From positions 1 through 8,655 of the forward strand of contig CALACZ010000211.1 in assembly GCA_937890735.1 (NCBI GenBank): a stretch of 8,655 nucleotides of DNA, in the 5' to 3' direction. Under the pieces are notes generated by a model. The model saw only the letters and a program-made list of their open reading frames with translations. It had not been told where the DNA came from and did no database searches. Below, one piece after another: positions 1-5,808 of this stretch (positions are counted from its first letter, which is position 1; each line of letters starts with the position of its first letter). The position numbers and the translations under genes are program-made. The stretch is from an uncultured Bacillota bacterium (lineage in GTDB: Bacteria; Bacillota; Clostridia; Oscillospirales; Oscillospiraceae).

Positions 1-181
1 AGCCGCTTTCGCGCAGCATGGATACGGCGCTGAGCAGCACGATGAGCGCCGGGGCGATGGAGACGAGCAGCCGCAGCCCGTCCTGCGCACCGAGCAGGAG
101 CTGCGTATACACATCCTGCTTTTTATAGAGCGCCCAGAGCGAAACGAACAGCAGCAGCAGCGGGACGAGCAGGTCGGTCAT
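1..181 (-). CDS. spmB: Spore maturation protein B (partial, N-terminal 60 residues)
   Basis: Reading leftward from ATG at 181-179, the frame stays open to the window edge and gives 60 residues beginning MTDLLVPLLLLFVSLWALYK. It has a hydrophobic first segment (about residues 4-18), a polar stretch (YKKQDVYTQLLLGAQDGLRLL), then a second hydrophobic segment ending MLRESG. This matches the start of SpmB, a membrane protein with a nucleoside-transporter gate-like domain, which acts with SpmA in spore core dehydration in Bacillus (family knowledge). The start codon overlaps the spmA stop in an ATGA (178-181), so the two are translationally coupled. AGGGG in the spmA end lies about 7 nt upstream as the ribosome site. 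The rest of the gene lies outside the window. Identification rests on the partial sequence plus the neighbour. Confidence 0.85.
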   Translation of the reverse strand, partial: MTDLLVPLLLLFVSLWALYKKQDVYTQLLLGAQDGLRLLVSIAPALIVLLSAVSMLRESG

Positions 182-759
182 CGCCGTCCCCTGCGCCCGA
201 GCAGCGCCGCGGCGGCAAGCCCCGCCGCGACCGACAGCAGCGACGAGAGCCACACGGCGGGCAGGATCTGCATAGGCTTCGGCGCGCCCAACCCCGCGCG
301 CAGCGCGGCGACGGTCGCCGGCAGGAGCTGGACGGAGGCGGTGTTCAAAACGACGAGACGGCACAGCTCGTCGCTCGCATACTCCGAGCCGGAGAGCGCC
401 TGCATCCGCCGCGCGGCGGCGATGCCCATGGGCGTGGCGGCGTTGCCGAGCCCGAGCAGATTCGCTGCAAAGTTGCCGCTGAGCGCGGCGGCGGCAGCCG
501 GGTCGCGGAACGAGCGCGGAAAGAGCCTGCGCAGCAGCGGCGCGAGCAGGCGGGTGAGCTTTTCACTCAAGCCGGAGCGCTCCAGGACCTTGCCCAGTCC
601 GCTCCACAGACAGATCGCGCCCGCGATAGCAAGCGTCGCCTCCACACCGCTGCGTGCGCCGGTGAGCGCGGCAGCTCCGACAGATGCGGTACAATCATTC
701 AAAATGCTGAACAGAACAGATAATAAAAGCATCACTGCCCAGACAATGGACATTGCCAT
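178..759 (-). CDS. spmA: Spore maturation protein A
   Basis: A membrane protein of 193 residues from the ATG at 759. A longer reading from ATG 774 is possible, but the sequence AGGTGG (complement of 766-771) sits six bases before the 759 ATG as a good Shine-Dalgarno, so the shorter start is preferred. Visible features are a hydrophobic N-terminus (about 3-20), a second hydrophobic segment around 43-52, the signature GNFAANLLGLGNAATPMG (about 95-112) typical of SpmA and the nucleoside-recognition gate domain, and a C-terminal hydrophobic stretch before an RRGRR tail. In Bacillus, SpmA and SpmB are made in the sporulating cell and are needed for spore core dehydration and heat resistance; the transported substrate is not established. 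It is the first gene of a spmA-spmB operon divergent from abrB. I could not identify a convincing sporulation-sigma promoter upstream. Confidence 0.93.
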   Translation of the reverse strand: MAMSIVWAVMLLLSVLFSILNDCTASVGAAALTGARSGVEATLAIAGAICLWSGLGKVLERSGLSEKLTRLLAPLLRRLFPRSFRDPAAAAALSGNFAANLLGLGNAATPMGIAAARRMQALSGSEYASDELCRLVVLNTASVQLLPATVAALRAGLGAPKPMQILPAVWLSSLLSVAAGLAAAALLGRRGRR

Positions 760-765
760 GGCATT

Positions 766-771
766 CCACCT
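766..771 (-). promoter_or_regulatory. Ribosome binding site deciding the spmA start
   Basis: On the minus strand this reads AGGTGG, six bases before the ATG at 759. It lies inside the five-codon extension that would start at 774, so it supports the shorter SpmA. Confidence 0.65.
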
Positions 772-838
772 CATACTTTTTATGTAATACTATTCGGAAA
801 AATCGAATCGCGCAAAAAATTTCAAAATCCGCCAAGAA

Positions 839-860
839 AAAATTGAATCGTTCAAATTTT
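839..860. repeat. AT-rich inverted repeat in the spmA/abrB divergent region
   Basis: AAAATTGAA (839-847), a TCG spacer, then TTCAAATTTT (851-860). The arms are complementary apart from one extra A in the right arm. The repeat sits in the presumed promoter region of abrB, just upstream of the candidate -10 at 875-880. An operator is likely by position; the binding protein is unknown. AbrB itself prefers AT-rich flexible DNA, so autoregulation is possible. Confidence 0.45.
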
Positions 861-891
861 AGACATATCTTGATGATACTGTGATGTCGAT
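851..891 (+). promoter_or_regulatory. Candidate abrB promoter with a Spo0A-box-like site
   Basis: A weak -35 (TTCAAA, 851-856), an 18-bp spacer and a -10-like GATACT (875-880) are followed at 885-891 by TGTCGAT. The last matches six of seven bases of the 0A box TGTCGAA. In Bacillus subtilis, Spo0A~P represses abrB through 0A boxes just downstream of the promoter, so the placement is suggestive. The hexamers are poor and a 7-mer with one mismatch is common by chance; treat as a hypothesis. Confidence 0.3.
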
Positions 892-961
892 AAGCTACAA
901 AATATAGGAAATGTCGTCTGTTTCTGTAACAGCGCGACCACCAAGAAGGAGGAAACTTATT

Positions 962-1207
962 ATGAAATCTACTGGTATCGTTCGCAAGGTCGATGAGCTC
1001 GGGCGTATCGTGCTGCCGATCGAGCTGCGCCGCACGCTGGACATCGCGGAGAAGGACACGATCGAAATTTATGTGGACGGGTCTTCAATCATTCTCAAAA
1101 AGTACGAGCCGTCCTGCATTTTCTGCGGCAACGCCAGAAACGTGACGAACTATAAGGGCAAGAACATCTGCGCCGCCTGCATGAAGGAGCTTCAGAAGGG
1201 GGTATAA
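962..1207 (+). CDS. abrB: AbrB-family transition-state regulator with zinc-ribbon tail
   Basis: An 81-residue DNA-binding protein. The start at 962 is chosen because AAGGAGGAA (947-955) is a near-ideal Shine-Dalgarno 6-7 bases upstream and because the protein then begins MKSTGIVRKVDELGR, the canonical AbrB start; an upstream ATG at 911 would add 17 unrelated residues. The N-terminal half (about 1-48) is the swapped-hairpin AbrB/SpoVT domain with DELGRIVLPIELRR and IYVDGSSIILKKY. Instead of the Bacillus-type C-terminal domain, it has CIFC (52-55) and CAAC (70-73), a four-cysteine zinc-ribbon-like arrangement usual in clostridial homologues. In Firmicutes AbrB restrains stationary-phase and sporulation genes during growth; the targets here are unknown. 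It is monocistronic, divergent from spmA and convergent with rsmI, and ends at a strong terminator. Confidence 0.95.
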   Translation: MKSTGIVRKVDELGRIVLPIELRRTLDIAEKDTIEIYVDGSSIILKKYEPSCIFCGNARNVTNYKGKNICAACMKELQKGV

Positions 1208-1227
1208 ACCCCGAAAAACAAAAATGA

Positions 1228-1259
1228 CCGCTGACAGAATTTTCTGTCAGCGGTTTTTT
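1228..1259 (+). terminator. Bidirectional intrinsic terminator between abrB and rsmI
   Basis: A perfect 12-bp stem, CCGCTGACAGAA (1228-1239) with TTCTGTCAGCGG (1242-1253). Its innermost A-T pairs probably open to form the loop. Six T follow at 1254-1259 on the plus strand. On the minus strand the same stem is followed by TCATTTTTG, so it can also end rsmI transcripts (rsmI stop at 1269). Confidence 0.93.
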
Positions 1260-1268
1260 CGTCTATAC

Positions 1269-2108
1269 TCAGGAATTATCTGCTTTGAGGGCGGCATCGT
1301 AGAGGGCGTTTTTGGCGCAGCCGGTCTGTTTGCTTACGGCTTTCACGGCGTCCTTGCGCGAGAGCCCCTGCGCCATCTGCTCGCGCACGAGGGCGAGAAG
1401 CTGTTCTTCCGTGGGTGCTTCCGGGGCTTCCGGCGCTGCGCCCGCGACGATGAGGACGTATTCGCCGCGCGGCTCTTGCTCGCTGTACAGCGTCCGAGCG
1501 CCGGAGAGGGTGGTGCGGATGACCTCCTCGTGAAGCTTTGTCAGCTCCCGGCAAAGAGAGATCGCGCGCTCCGCGCCGAATGCGGCTTCCAGATCGCCCA
1601 GCGTCTGGCGCAGCTTGTGCGGCGCTTCATAAAAGATCATCGTGCGGCTCTCACCGCGCAGACCGTCCAGATGCTGCTGGCGGTTCTTTTTGTTTGTGGA
1701 CAAAAAGCCCTCAAAGCAGAAGCGCCCCGTGGGCAGACCCGAAATGCTCAGCGCGGTGATGGCTGCGCACGGACCGGGGATGGCGCAGACCGTCACGCCT
1801 GCGTCGGCGCAAAGACGTACCAGGTTCTCACCGGGGTCGGAGATGGCGGGCGAGCCCGCGTCGGAGACGAGCGCGCAGGTCTGCCCCTCCAGCAGGCGCT
1901 CGACGATCTTCGGTCCGCTTTCGTGCTTGTTGTGCTCGTAATAGCTGACGAGCGGCTTTTTGAGCTCCAGATAGTTGAGCAATTTGCGCGTCACGCGCGT
2001 ATCCTCGGCGGCGATAAAATCGGCGCTTGTGAGCGCCTCGCGGGCGCGGGGAGAAATATCGCCCAGATTCCCGATGGGCGTGGGGACAAGACAGAGTAGT
2101 CCGGGCAT
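1269..2108 (-). CDS. rsmI: 16S rRNA (cytidine-1402-2'-O)-methyltransferase
   Basis: A 279-residue SAM-dependent methyltransferase of the tetrapyrrole-methylase fold that adds the 2'-O-methyl group to C1402 in the ribosomal P-site region. Family motifs are seen in order: LVPTPIGNLGDIS (7-19), AAEDTRVTRKLL (33-44), VSDAGSPAISDPG (81-93), IPGPCAAITALSISGLPT (110-127), and FYEAPHKL followed by CRELTKLHEE in the second half. The C-terminus (LSRKDAVKAVSKQTGCAKNALYDAAL) is the usual short helical RsmI tail. The start at 2108 has AGGAGG (complement of 2117-2122) eight bases upstream. The gene lies three bases after the trmN6 stop, with its ribosome site inside trmN6, so the two are cotranscribed. The Bacillus homologue is yabC, also next to abrB. 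Length is normal. Confidence 0.96.
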   Translation of the reverse strand: MPGLLCLVPTPIGNLGDISPRAREALTSADFIAAEDTRVTRKLLNYLELKKPLVSYYEHNKHESGPKIVERLLEGQTCALVSDAGSPAISDPGENLVRLCADAGVTVCAIPGPCAAITALSISGLPTGRFCFEGFLSTNKKNRQQHLDGLRGESRTMIFYEAPHKLRQTLGDLEAAFGAERAISLCRELTKLHEEVIRTTLSGARTLYSEQEPRGEYVLIVAGAAPEAPEAPTEEQLLALVREQMAQGLSRKDAVKAVSKQTGCAKNALYDAALKADNS

Positions 2109-2111
2109 GGA

Positions 2112-2825
2112 TCAGTCCTCCTGATGATAAATGCGCCGCCCGTCCGGCGTGAGCGCGCCGTCGGGGGCGTAAAGGATGCAGTCCGGCGCAAGGCGCAGAC
2201 CGGGGCTGCCGCCGCGCACGGCTTCGAGCAGCACGAGATTCGCGGCAGCATCCGCGCGGTGGCGGACGAGCTGAAGGCGTTTCGGTTCCAGTGCGCATTC
2301 GCGCAGGCAGCAGATGAGGTCCGCCAGCCGCTCGGGCTTGTGGACCAGAAAAAACCGCCCGCCGGTGCGCAGCAGGCGCGACGCGGCGCGGCACAGCTCA
2401 AAAAGCGAGCAGTGCTCCTCCGTTCGGGCGGCGCGCAGCGCGGCGTCTTGTGCGGCATAGCCGGAGGCGAGCGGGTAATACGGCGGATTGGAGACGGCGC
2501 AGTCAAAGCTGCCTGCGCGCAGAAGGACGCTGTCCCGCAGATCGCCCTCGACGACCGTGAAGCGCCCGCCGAGCGCTGCCTGCGCGGCGTTTTCACGCGC
2601 GAGGGCGGCGGCGTCCGGCTGAATCTCTACGCCGGTGACGCAGAGATCCGGGTGCTCCGCGAGCAGCAGCAGTGCCAGCGTCCCGCAGCCGCAGCCGAGG
2701 TCGCACACGCGGGCATTTTTCGCGGGCGCGGCAAAATCGGCGAGCACCATCGAGTCGGTGCTCGGGCGGAACTGCGCCCCGCTCCAGGTGAGCGTCACGC
2801 CGTTTGGAAGTTGTTCAGTCATCAT
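2112..2825 (-). CDS. trmN6: tRNA1(Val) (adenine-37-N6)-methyltransferase, TrmN6/YabB family
   Basis: A Rossmann-fold SAM methyltransferase of about 237 residues. Counting from the ATG at 2825, the SAM loop DLGCGCGTLALLLL is at about 42-55, the acidic ribose-binding strand VTGVEIQ at 63-69, and the N6-adenine signature VSNPPYYPL at 111-119. The N-terminal STDSMVLADF is typical of this family. The E. coli enzyme (YfiC) methylates A37 of tRNA1(Val); substrate identity here is inferred from family and from the conserved yabB-yabC-abrB setting. The start is uncertain: ATGs lie at 2870, 2825 and 2822, none with a good Shine-Dalgarno. The 2870 ATG is in the centre of a long palindrome and would add a basic, atypical 15-residue leader, so 2825 or 2822 is favoured. 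Confidence 0.88.
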   Translation of the reverse strand: MMTEQLPNGVTLTWSGAQFRPSTDSMVLADFAAPAKNARVCDLGCGCGTLALLLLAEHPDLCVTGVEIQPDAAALARENAAQAALGGRFTVVEGDLRDSVLLRAGSFDCAVSNPPYYPLASGYAAQDAALRAARTEEHCSLFELCRAASRLLRTGGRFFLVHKPERLADLICCLRECALEPKRLQLVRHRADAAANLVLLEAVRGGSPGLRLAPDCILYAPDGALTPDGRRIYHQED

Positions 2826-2852
2826 GTTCTGTCGGCGGCTTCTTTTGAAACG

Positions 2853-2887
2853 CACAAACGACCTGTGCATTGCACAGGTCGTTTGTG
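2853..2887 (-). terminator. Long perfect hairpin between ferredoxin and trmN6
   Basis: CACAAACGACCTGTGCA (2853-2869) and TGCACAGGTCGTTTGTG (2871-2887) are perfect complements around one central base, a 17-bp arm palindrome. It begins 10 bases after the ferredoxin stop (2898-2900). On the minus strand the stem ends GTCGTTTGTG followed by CGTTTC, so there is only a broken U-rich end. It could terminate or attenuate the ferredoxin transcript while allowing some read-through into trmN6-rsmI, for which no separate promoter was found. Confidence 0.65.
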
Positions 2888-2897
2888 ATGTACGATC

Positions 2898-3068
2898 TTA
2901 CTTTTCGATGATCGCGCCGTTCGGGCACTCTGCCGCGCAGGTACCGCAATCAACGCACTGATCGGCGTCGATGACGTACTTGTCCTCACCTTCGGTGATG
3001 ATGCCGAGCGGGCAAACGTCCGCACAAACGCCGCACTTGACGCAGGCATCGGTAATGAAATGAGCCAT
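2898..3068 (-). CDS. Small 2[4Fe-4S] ferredoxin (56 aa)
   Basis: A 56-residue protein beginning MAHFITDACVKCGVCADVCP and ending NGAIIEK. It has two classical cluster motifs: C9-x2-C12-x2-C15-x3-C19-P and C38-x2-C41-x2-C44-x3-C48-P, with the internal pseudo-twofold symmetry of clostridial bacterial-type ferredoxins. It is a soluble low-potential electron carrier, normally serving enzymes such as pyruvate:ferredoxin oxidoreductase or hydrogenase; no specific partner is encoded here. The start has GGAGGT (complement of 3075-3080) six bases upstream. It is transcribed divergently from clpC with its own promoter at 3102-3130, and a long hairpin follows. The length (about 55) and all eight cysteines are intact. 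Confidence 0.96.
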   Translation of the reverse strand: MAHFITDACVKCGVCADVCPLGIITEGEDKYVIDADQCVDCGTCAAECPNGAIIEK

Positions 3069-3101
3069 GATTGTACCTCCATAGTATTGTAATCCACGAC
3101 A

Positions 3102-3130
3102 ATTCTATCACGCTTTTTGAAAAATGCAAA
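3102..3130 (-). promoter_or_regulatory. Ferredoxin promoter (sigma-A type)
   Basis: Minus strand: -35 TTTGCA (complement of 3125-3130), a 17-bp spacer, then -10 TAGAAT (complement of 3102-3107), matching 4/6 and 5/6 of consensus. The predicted start near 3095 gives a leader of about 27 bases to the ATG at 3068. Confidence 0.65.
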
Positions 3131-3159
3131 TGGTATTTCTGTAATTTGCGGAAAAATGC
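3119..3159 (+). repeat. GAAAAATGC direct repeat in the ferredoxin/clpC divergent region
   Basis: GAAAAATGC occurs at 3119-3127 and 3151-3159, exactly 32 bp apart (about three helical turns). The first copy overlaps the ferredoxin -35; the second overlaps the position where a clpC -35 should be. GCAAAT (3126-3131) and ATTTGC (3144-3149) also form an inverted repeat between them. This could be an operator for a shared regulator; the protein is unknown. Confidence 0.45.
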
Positions 3160-3180
3160 GAAAATTGTTCGGCAGAAGCG

Positions 3181-3186
3181 TATAAT
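3181..3186 (+). promoter_or_regulatory. clpC -10 element
   Basis: A perfect TATAAT. No recognisable -35 is found 16-18 bp upstream (that stretch is around GCGAAA), and there is no TG extension. The predicted start near 3193 leaves a leader of about 40 bases. No CtsR heptamers (GGTCAAA) and no CIRCE element are visible. Confidence 0.55.
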
Positions 3187-3233
3187 CCCGCCGCGCGGCG
3201 GTGAAAATTACCGGCAGAAGGCGAGGTGCGGGC

Positions 3234-5591
3234 ATGAGAAGGGCGGGGTTTTCGCCGCAGACGGAGCAGATCATCCGGCAGGCGGGGCTGCTGGCGCGCG
3301 AACTGGGGCACAGCTATGTGGGCACGGAGCATCTGCTGCTGGCGATCTTGCAGCGGCGGGAGCTGGCGTGCTGCCGCATTCTCGCGCGCGGCGGATGGGA
3401 CGCGCCGGTGCTGCGCGGATTTCTGGCGCTGCGCACCGGGTGCGGCTGCGCGCGGCTGCCGATGCCGCAGGGGCTTACGCCGGGGGCGCGGCAGGTGCTG
3501 CGTCAGGCGCGGGCGGACGCGGCGCGGCTGCGGATGCGGCGCATTGAGCCGGAGCATCTGCTGCTTGCCATCAGCCGTCAGGCGCAGTGTACGGCGGCGC
3601 GGCTGCTGGTGAGCGGCGGCGCAGACCTGAACTGCATATTTTCCGACGCCTACGACAGTCTGCGCTGCCCGGCGGCACAGGAGGACAGGAGGGACACAGA
3701 CACGAGACTTTTGGAGCTTTATTGCGAGAATATGCTGGAAAAGGCGGAGCGGGCAGAGCCCGTGATCGGGCGCGAGGCGGAGATTGGCGCGCTCATGCAG
3801 ATCCTCAGCCGAAAAAACAAGAACAATCCCGCGCTCATCGGTGAGCCGGGCGTGGGCAAGACCGCCATCGTGGAAGGCTTTGCCCAGCGGCTGGCGGCGG
3901 GCACTGTGCCGGAGGTGCTGCGCGGAAAGCGCCTGTACGCGCTGGACATGGCGAGCGTGGTAGCCGGGACAAAATACCGCGGCGAATTTGAAGAGCGCAT
4001 CCGCGATATTTTAGTCGAGATCCGCCGCTGCGGGAACGTCGTTTTGTTTGTGGACGAGATGCACACGATCGTGGGCGCGGGCAGCGCCGAGGGTGCGATC
4101 GACGCGGCGAACCTGCTCAAGCCTGCGCTGGGACGCAGCGAGCTGCAAATGATCGGCGCGACGACGCTGGAGGAATACCGCAAGTATATCGAAAAGGACG
4201 CGGCGCTGGAGCGGCGCTTTCGCCCGGTGATCGTGCGCGAGCCGGATCACGCGGCGGCGGAGGAAATTCTGCTGGGGCTGCGCCCGGGTTTGGAGCGCCA
4301 CCACGGGCTGCGCATCACGCAGGAGGCGATCCACGCGGCGGTGGAATTATCGTGCCGGTATATCACCGACCGCTTTCTGCCGGACAAGGCGCTGGACCTG
4401 CTGGACGAGAGCGCGGCGCGGGTGCTGCTGCACGAAAAGGGCGCGCCGCGCGGGCTGGACCGCAAAAAGCAGGCGCTGACGCAGGAGCTGGAGCAGGCGG
4501 TCGCCGCGGGACAGTATGAGCAGGCGGCGGTGCTGCGCGATCGGATTCAGGAGATGCTGCGCCGGCAGCATTCGGCGGCGCAGCACCTGCGCGGGCGCGC
4601 GCTGGACGCGGAGGACGTGGCGCAGGCGGTCGCAGAGCGGACGGGCATCCCGGCGGGACGGCTGACGCAGGGCGAGCGCGAGCAGCTGCTGGGGCTTTAC
4701 GATGCGCTGCGCGGGCGCGTCGTCGGGCAGGAGCGCGCGGTGCGCGCGGCGGCGCGGGCGGTGCTGCGCGGCAGGACGGGTCTTGCCGACGCGCGGCGGC
4801 CGCTTGCGTCGATGCTGTTTACAGGACCGTCGGGCGTGGGCAAAACGGAGCTCTGCAAGGCGCTGGCGCAGTGCGTGTACGGCAGCGCGGAGGCGCTGGT
4901 GCGCATTGATATGACGGAGTATATGGAGGCAAATTCCGTCTCGCGTCTCATCGGCGCGCCGCCGGGCTACATCGGGCACGACGAGGGCGGCGTGCTGACG
5001 GAAAAGGTACGCAGACGACCCTATTGCGTGGTGCTGCTGGACGAGATCGAAAAGGCACACCGCGACGTGACGGGGCTGCTGCTGCAAATTCTGGATGACG
5101 GGATATTGACGGACTGCGTGGGCAGACAGGTGGATTTTAAGCACGCGATGATCGTGATGACCTCGAATGCAGGCAGCGCGCAGGCAGGCAAGCCGGGGCT
5201 GGGCTTTACGCCGCCGGACGCGCAGACGGCAAATGAGCGCGTGCTGCGCGAGCATTTCAGCGTGGAGCTTTTGGGGCGCATCGACTGCGTCGCGCAGTTT
5301 GACCGCCTGGGCGAGGGCGAGCTGGAGACGATCGCACGGCAGCAGCTGGATGAGGTCGTGCGCCGCGCGGCGGGCCAGGGGCTGCGGCTGCGCATCGAAC
5401 CCGGCGCGGCGGCGCTGCTGGCGCGGCAGTGCCTGCGCTCGGACGGCGGCGCGCGCACGCTGCGCCACCGCATTCAGACACAGGTGGAGGAAGCGGCGGC
5501 GGAGCTGCTGCTGCGCGGCGGCAGGTGCGCGTCCGTCCTCCCGAAAGACGGAAAACTGGCTGTGGAAGAAACTCCGAATGAGAACGCGTGA
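3234..5591 (+). CDS. clpC: ATP-dependent Clp protease ATP-binding subunit ClpC
   Basis: A 785-residue class I Clp/Hsp100 unfoldase that threads proteins into ClpP. In order: two Clp_N repeats, each ending in EHLLLAI (about 7-40 and 79-115); D1 with Walker A GEPGVGKT (203-210), pore loop KYRGEFEE, Walker B VLFVDEMH (270-277), sensor IGATT and ALERRF; a middle region with a UVR motif (409-441) typical of ClpC rather than ClpB or ClpE; D2 with Walker A GPSGVGKT (531-538), Walker B VVLLDEIEKAH (599-609), MTSNAG, GRID and GARTLR. LGF (656-658) fits the ClpP-docking loop. The D2 pore reads GYIGHDEGG, with His where ClpC usually has Tyr. The start at 3234 has AGGTG five bases upstream; a GTG at 3201 would add 11 unmatched residues. 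No ctsR, mcsA or mcsB is adjacent. Confidence 0.95.
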   Translation: MRRAGFSPQTEQIIRQAGLLARELGHSYVGTEHLLLAILQRRELACCRILARGGWDAPVLRGFLALRTGCGCARLPMPQGLTPGARQVLRQARADAARLRMRRIEPEHLLLAISRQAQCTAARLLVSGGADLNCIFSDAYDSLRCPAAQEDRRDTDTRLLELYCENMLEKAERAEPVIGREAEIGALMQILSRKNKNNPALIGEPGVGKTAIVEGFAQRLAAGTVPEVLRGKRLYALDMASVVAGTKYRGEFEERIRDILVEIRRCGNVVLFVDEMHTIVGAGSAEGAIDAANLLKPALGRSELQMIGATTLEEYRKYIEKDAALERRFRPVIVREPDHAAAEEILLGLRPGLERHHGLRITQEAIHAAVELSCRYITDRFLPDKALDLLDESAARVLLHEKGAPRGLDRKKQALTQELEQAVAAGQYEQAAVLRDRIQEMLRRQHSAAQHLRGRALDAEDVAQAVAERTGIPAGRLTQGEREQLLGLYDALRGRVVGQERAVRAAARAVLRGRTGLADARRPLASMLFTGPSGVGKTELCKALAQCVYGSAEALVRIDMTEYMEANSVSRLIGAPPGYIGHDEGGVLTEKVRRRPYCVVLLDEIEKAHRDVTGLLLQILDDGILTDCVGRQVDFKHAMIVMTSNAGSAQAGKPGLGFTPPDAQTANERVLREHFSVELLGRIDCVAQFDRLGEGELETIARQQLDEVVRRAAGQGLRLRIEPGAAALLARQCLRSDGGARTLRHRIQTQVEEAAAELLLRGGRCASVLPKDGKLAVEETPNENA

Positions 5592-5608
5592 AAAATTTTT
5601 TCGAGGGA

Positions 5609-5634
5609 TGCCGGATCGTGAAAACGATCCGGCA
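5609..5634 (+). other. Hairpin with GAAA tetraloop after clpC
   Basis: TGCCGGATCGT (5609-5619), loop GAAA (5620-5623), ACGATCCGGCA (5624-5634): a perfect 11-bp stem capped by a GNRA-type loop, 18 bases after the clpC stop. It is followed by CACTACATATTGG with no U-tract, so it is not a standard intrinsic terminator. It may protect the 3' end of the clpC mRNA or act with a factor. Confidence 0.6.
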
Positions 5635-5687
5635 CACTACATATTGGGGTGCGCTCAAACGGCACAGACAAGAAGATTATGTGAACC

Positions 5688-5703
5688 TAGAACAGGCGTT
5701 CTA
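5688..5703. promoter_or_regulatory. LexA-box-like palindrome upstream of mraZ
   Basis: TAGAAC-AGGC-GTTCTA has perfect 6-bp arms. The core GAAC-AGGC-GTTC (5690-5701) fits the Gram-positive LexA/DinR pattern GAAC-RNRY-GTTC at every specified position, though the flanks are A/T rather than C/G. It lies about 70 bp upstream of the mraZ -35, rather far for direct repression of that promoter. It could also be a small transcript hairpin. Confidence 0.35.
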
Positions 5704-5773
5704 AAATTGAAAAATCAGGGGAATTTGCCGGAAAAACGGGCGAAAAAACCGCGCGTTTTTTTTGAAAAAGGAC

Positions 5774-5802
5774 TTGCAATTTTTTGAGGCAAAGGATATT
5801 AT
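5774..5802 (+). promoter_or_regulatory. Promoter of the mraZ (dcw) operon
   Basis: -35 TTGCAA (5774-5779), a 17-bp spacer and -10 TATTAT (5797-5802), matching 4/6 and 5/6 of the sigma-A consensus. The predicted start near 5809 falls at the first MraZ-type repeat, leaving a leader of about 60 bases before mraZ. Confidence 0.7.
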
Positions 5803-5808
5803 AGAAAC

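Noticed and set aside
777..784. CATAAAAA on the minus strand as a sigma-E-type -10 for spmA
   Set aside because: It would place the transcription start inside the spmA Shine-Dalgarno and has no matching -35.
341..787. Plus-strand frame opposite spmA
   Set aside because: Antisense to SpmA with its conserved signature; no ribosome site of note and low-complexity Ser/Arg/Ala composition.
911..961. Upstream ATG at 911 adding 17 residues to AbrB
   Set aside because: The added residues do not resemble AbrB, and the strong AAGGAGGAA directly serves the ATG at 962.
1224..2099. A 291-codon plus-strand frame opposite rsmI (and a similar one at 2124-2888 opposite trmN6)
   Set aside because: Both mirror genuine minus-strand methyltransferases. 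The first would start inside the abrB terminator hairpin, and neither has family motifs.
4347..5468. A 373-codon open frame on the minus strand inside clpC
   Set aside because: It is antisense to an intact, motif-complete ClpC. The product is Arg/Gln/His-rich with no domain, as expected from GC-rich codon mirroring.
5743..5763. A6-C-CGCGC-G-T8 as an intrinsic terminator before the mraZ promoter
   Set aside because: The stem is almost entirely A-T pairs, and the T-run is consumed by the stem, leaving only two T as tail.
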